From Stemphylium vesicarium (lineage: Eukaryota > Ascomycota > Dothideomycetes > Pleosporales > Pleosporaceae), in the NCBI GenBank assembly GCA_004380135.1, contig QXCR01000396.1:1-10212 (forward strand): a DNA stretch of 10,212 bases, read 5' to 3'. This document shows positions 7,727 to 10,212 of this stretch, piece by piece. Position 1 is the first letter of the stretch; every line of letters begins with the position of its first letter. Both the position numbers and the translations under genes were made by a program. The notes under the pieces were generated by a model. The model did not search any database, was not told the origin of the DNA, and was given only the letters and a program-made list of their open reading frames with translations.

Positions 7727-8786
7727 GGTTGGGTTGAATTGTGTTGCTTGGACTAGGGACTAGAAGCATACAGAACTTCTACATGTTTAGAGTGGTTCTT
7801 CGGTGGTTTACACGTCTACTAGATTATTATTGGTATACACTACATATAAGGCAAGTTCTCCATGGCATGAAAGAGAAGCAAGAAAAGCTTTTAAGAAATA
7901 TGAAAGTAGATGAAGCTACATACAGATGTCGTTAAATTCGGATTCAAAGTTGTGGAAGACGCAAATATGGCGGCTTGTATCAACTATCGCACTGACGAAG
8001 GATAGAAATGTCCTTCGCGAAGCCAGAAGATAAGTTGTGTAAATGCTCTTGTACGTGAGGACACTAAGTTAGGGTAACGCTCGATTGTTGCATGTGTGTA
8101 GGTGTCGTCCCCAAGTCCGCGATTTCACAAAATGCAGTTGTGAAGTGAGCGACGTATTAGAGTGTATGCGACGTTGTGCGCTTTTGTGACGAAGCACAAG
8201 AAAGAATTGTGAGAAGAATAAGACTCTGTCAGCTGCTGAATAATCAGCGATTCAAATTGTTAGGGATGGCGATCGGCGGTTGGGCTAGTGACACAAACGG
8301 TTTCGCTGCGAGGCTGGGCCGTTGTCGACTAGGGCTTCAAAGACCCCATTCATTCGCTCCACTAGTAGCGAACTGCGCAGCCTAGTCTACAGTACTTTGC
8401 AAAACCGCCCTCACCCTTTGTGCAAGCGACGTTGCTTTCAGACCCTTGTCAGTACAGGGTACCCCTTGCTAGTTTTATCCAATTATAGAGTATTAACACC
8501 TACTAGCTTTAAGTGAACTAGCTTACAATCACAAGGCACTCTTTGTTAGGACGCAGCCCTGCACTACTACGCCATGCAACCAAAAAGGTACGTATGATTA
8601 GTGAACTACTGATCATGGTGCAGGATAGTATATATCGTCATCTGGCCTGACCCGGCCTGACACTCTTATATGTAAAATATGTCCATTATAAGAATCTAGT
8701 AATAACTAGACTTTTTCCCTGTCCTTATTATATAGCTTATTCTTAAGCGTGCGCTTTAAATCAGCGTCTACTTACGCTGCTTCCCA
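7727..8786. other. Gene-free stretch after the phospholipase D-like gene
   Basis: About 1 kb in which no frame on either strand gives a recognisable protein and no tRNA or other RNA gene is visible. The left part will include the 3' untranslated region of the HKD gene. The right part (roughly 8620-8780) is AT-rich. Small structures: a 7-bp inverted repeat CGAAGGA / TCCTTCG with an 8-nt loop (7996-8017), a direct repeat of GGCCTGAC (8644-8651, 8654-8661) and a 6-bp inverted repeat TCTAGT/ACTAGA (8695-8710). It separates the core genes from the receptor remains. Confidence 0.6.
7996..8017. repeat. Small inverted repeat (7-bp stem, 8-nt loop)
   Basis: CGAAGGA at 7996-8002 and TCCTTCG at 8011-8017 are perfect reverse complements around TAGAAATG. 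It lies about 270 bp beyond the HKD gene stop codon. A stem this short occurs by chance often, and no function is implied. Confidence 0.25.
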
Positions 8787-9038
8787 CTATTCTAGAACTG
8801 TTAGAGAGGATTTAAGGTTTGAGTGACCAGGTTTCAGCACTCGCTGACGCTGCTGCACACACTGCCTCATCAAGATAATAGCCTCTGTACTCCAACCTTG
8901 TGCCTTCCTCGTAAAGGCTAGGTTGGCCATACTGGTCAGCGTGTCGGAATGGTCCACTCCCAGCTTCGTCTTGCGAGTCTCCGTCACTTGCATAAACAGC
9001 TCCTCTGCGCGAATACTGCAGCTAGCTGCGTCAGCCAT
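8787..9038 (-). pseudogene. TPR fragment of a fungal NB-ARC/TPR (NLR-type) receptor
   Basis: An 83-codon minus-strand frame. From about 9008 it encodes AEELFMQVTETRKTKLGVDH, then SDTLTSMANLAFTRKAQGWS and RQRVLKPGHSNLKSSLTVLE. This is the kinesin-light-chain-like TPR repeat that ends many fungal NLR proteins (consensus AEELxxQVMETRKxxLGxDHPDTLTSMANLA). About one and a half 42-residue units are present. The stop falls close to where such proteins normally end, so the C-terminus may be near natural, while everything upstream is gone: the 10 residues before the similarity (MADAASCSIR) look unrelated and a stop codon directly precedes the ATG. It points away from the NB-ARC piece on the opposite strand. 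Substitutions at usually conserved positions (DHSDT for DHPDT, GHSNL for GHPDT) suggest decay. Not expected to work as a protein. Confidence 0.7.
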
Positions 9039-9285
9039 CTAAGCAGCAGTAAGATTGTTACTTAATATCATGTCGTGACTCATTCTGCGTTGTGAAGCCG
9101 CCGGGTTTAGCATCATCTTTAGTAGACAGTGGCTATAGAGCAATAGGTGGCGGTGATGTCGGAGCAGCGATGAAGGTTGGTGGCCGAGGGGCCTGCAGGA
9201 CAGCGGCGCAAGCAGCCAGGCTGAAGCCCAGCTGAGATCTCGCCGCATACAACACCACTGTATGTAATATCTCTGCTGCGGCATC

Positions 9286-9981
9286 ATGGTATTAACGGTA
9301 TCTTTCGGAGATAGGAACTACGGTATCCAGGCCAGCACCATTAATGGCCCGGTGAGCGCTGCGTTCCACCTTCCACCCGGTGAGTTGCGGGGCTGCCTGA
9401 GTTGTGTACTGTAGGGCCCGAGCCAGCGCTAACAGACCCCGCCTCAAGAGCGACGCGAAACTCCACCACCACGCCCATCGATCCTCATACCCTTTGCCCG
9501 CGACGCCGACTTTGTCGAGCGAGGCACGGCACTCGGCCAGCTCCAGCAGAGATGCGCTGCGCCAGACGCGCGGGCTGCGCTCGTTGGCCTCGGCGGCGTA
9601 GGGTAAGCAGACGCCTGCTCATTCAGCACTACGCGCTAACAGCAGAGAAGCAAGTCGCAGCTCGCCATCGAGCATGCCTACCGCACCCACGAGCGGTCGC
9701 CTGAGACGTGGGTGTTCTGGGTGCACGCCAGCAACGCCGCCCGGTTCGAGCAGAGCTTCCGCGACATAGCCGACCGGGTCAAGATCGCTGGGCGGCGAGA
9801 TCCGCAGGCGAACATCTTCAAGCTGGTGCACGACTGGCTGCTCGAGTGCGAGCAGAAATGGCTTCTTGTGCTAGACAACGTCGACGATGCTCAATTTCTA
9901 GTCGATGTCCAGGTTAACGTGTTCCACCACCGAATGCACGGCCCCACCGAATGCACGAACACCACAAATTGCCTACCTTAA
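9286..9981 (+). pseudogene. N-terminal NB-ARC fragment of a fungal NLR/STAND receptor with amyloid-like linker motif
   Basis: Three exons can be assembled: 9286-9379, 9449-9602 and 9651-9981. Intron 1 is 69 bp (GTGAGT donor, CTAAC, CTCAAG acceptor); intron 2 is 48 bp (GTAAGC donor, CTAAC, AGAAG acceptor). The spliced product starts SFGDRNYGIQASTINGPVSA, passes LPPERRETPPPRPSI and IPFARDADFVERG, then has the Walker A ALVGLGGVGKSQLAIEHAYR with the P-loop at 78-85. WVFWVHASNAARFEQSFRDI and the Walker B-like WLLVLDNVDDAQFL (153-166) follow. These are the classic opening blocks of fungal NB-ARC-TPR receptors, ATP-driven switches in non-self recognition and cell death. Similarity stops at residue 168 (9906). 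Twenty-four unrelated residues then lead to a stop at 9979-9981, so the rest of the NB-ARC, the winged helix and the TPRs are missing. No upstream effector domain is visible; a stop lies in frame shortly before 9286. Frame and splice sites are intact, so the break is probably recent. Confidence 0.8.
9927..9957. repeat. Tandem 14-bp direct repeat CCACCGAATGCACG, period 17
   Basis: Two perfect copies at 9927-9940 and 9944-9957, separated by GCC. They begin about 20 bp after the receptor similarity ends. Short tandem motifs of this sort are common near the ends of DNA transposons, where transposase binds, so this may mark a mobile-element end; no inverted partner is visible in the window. Confidence 0.55.
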
Positions 9982-10108
9982 ACTTTAGCCTATATAGCCA
10001 CCAACAATAGATATTTTTATAGGAAATTTTAATATTAGGTTTATATTATATTATAGAGTATATTAGGAGTTTTTCTATTACATAAGAAGCTTTGTAGGTA
10101 GTCTTATT
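9982..10108. other. Very AT-rich block with many TpA steps
   Basis: The composition switches abruptly from the GC-rich receptor DNA to runs such as ATTTTAATATTAGG and TATATTATATTATAGAG. No coding potential. Such blocks in filamentous ascomycetes are typical of repeat-induced point mutation or of transposon non-coding ends. Confidence 0.5.
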
Positions 10109-10212
10109 GGCCGGCCGCGTCGGGTGAGCTGCGGCGCAGCCGATGCAGCTTCATTAACAACAGGAGGAATCCTATCAGCCACAACGGTCGCAGCAGCGTT
10201 AGCAGGCTTAAG
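10109..10212. other. GC-rich terminal segment, unrecognised
   Basis: Composition returns to GC-rich at GGCCGGCC. The minus strand is open for the full 34 codons and reads LKPANAAATVVADRIPP toward the AT-rich block, rich in Ala; the plus strand is also open. Too short to call. It could be coding DNA of a mobile element that continues beyond the window. Confidence 0.25.

Noticed and set aside
8069..8265. TTAGGG at 8069-8074 and 8260-8265, resembling telomere repeat
   Set aside because: Two isolated single copies, not tandem; expected by chance.
8578..8660. Mini-intron-like GTACGT...GTGCAG stretch (about 36 bp) after an ATG
   Set aside because: Splicing gives only about 13 codons before a stop and no similarity; the intron would be unusually short.
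9039..9287. 82-codon minus-strand frame between the two receptor pieces, and its alternative frame reading AAEILHTVVLYAARSQLGFS
   Set aside because: Neither matches a TPR, NB-ARC or known effector domain; no support for calling a gene.
10109..10118. GGCCGGCCGC as a possible cloning-vector or linker remnant
   Set aside because: A single GC-rich restriction-type site without other vector sequence; ordinary in GC-rich fungal DNA.
1..10212. tRNA, rRNA, CRISPR, or prokaryotic-type operon signals
   Set aside because: No B-box with a cloverleaf partner, no repeat-spacer array and no rRNA-like sequence seen; introns show the DNA is eukaryotic.

Overview
The window looks like nuclear DNA of a filamentous ascomycete (Pezizomycotina; a dothideomycete of the Pleosporales type is my guess, not shown by the sequence). 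The reasons are a WetA-type conidiation regulator, short introns (48-78 bp) that mostly carry a CTAAC branch site just before the acceptor, intron-poor genes, and pieces of a fungal NB-ARC/TPR NOD-like receptor gene. No rRNA, tRNA or CRISPR array was seen.

Positions 1-7726 are compact core genome. The left edge holds the catalytic part of a short-chain dehydrogenase/reductase on the minus strand. Its missing first half would fall inside the next gene, so it looks truncated. Next come a two-exon phytanoyl-CoA dioxygenase-like gene (140-1192, +) and, tail to tail with only 26 bp between stop codons, a three-exon TMEM234-type small membrane protein gene (1219-1813, -). A 1.2 kb intergenic region (1814-3056) precedes wetA (3057-4685, +), the late conidiation regulator. 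It is convergent with the exosome subunit gene rrp4 (4971-6011, -). rrp4 is divergent from an HKD phospholipase D superfamily gene (about 6317-7726, +) across a short shared promoter.

From 7727 to the right edge the character changes. About 1 kb contains no recognisable gene. It is followed by remains of NOD-like receptor (NLR/STAND) genes: a minus-strand TPR piece (8787-9038), and a plus-strand piece (9286-9906) with a G-D-x-N-x-G-x-Q amyloid-like linker motif, an intact Walker A rebuilt across an intron, and a Walker B-like LDNVDD. Receptor similarity stops at about 9906. It gives way to a tandem 14-bp direct repeat, a very AT-rich block (9982-10108) and a short GC-rich segment, which suggests a transposon or recombination boundary.

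The core genes are unrelated housekeeping or developmental functions (RNA decay, lipid handling, membrane, sporulation) and form no pathway together. The biologically most interesting part is the broken, inverted NLR locus, which is the kind of gene used in fungal non-self recognition and programmed cell death. I found no convincing wholly new system.
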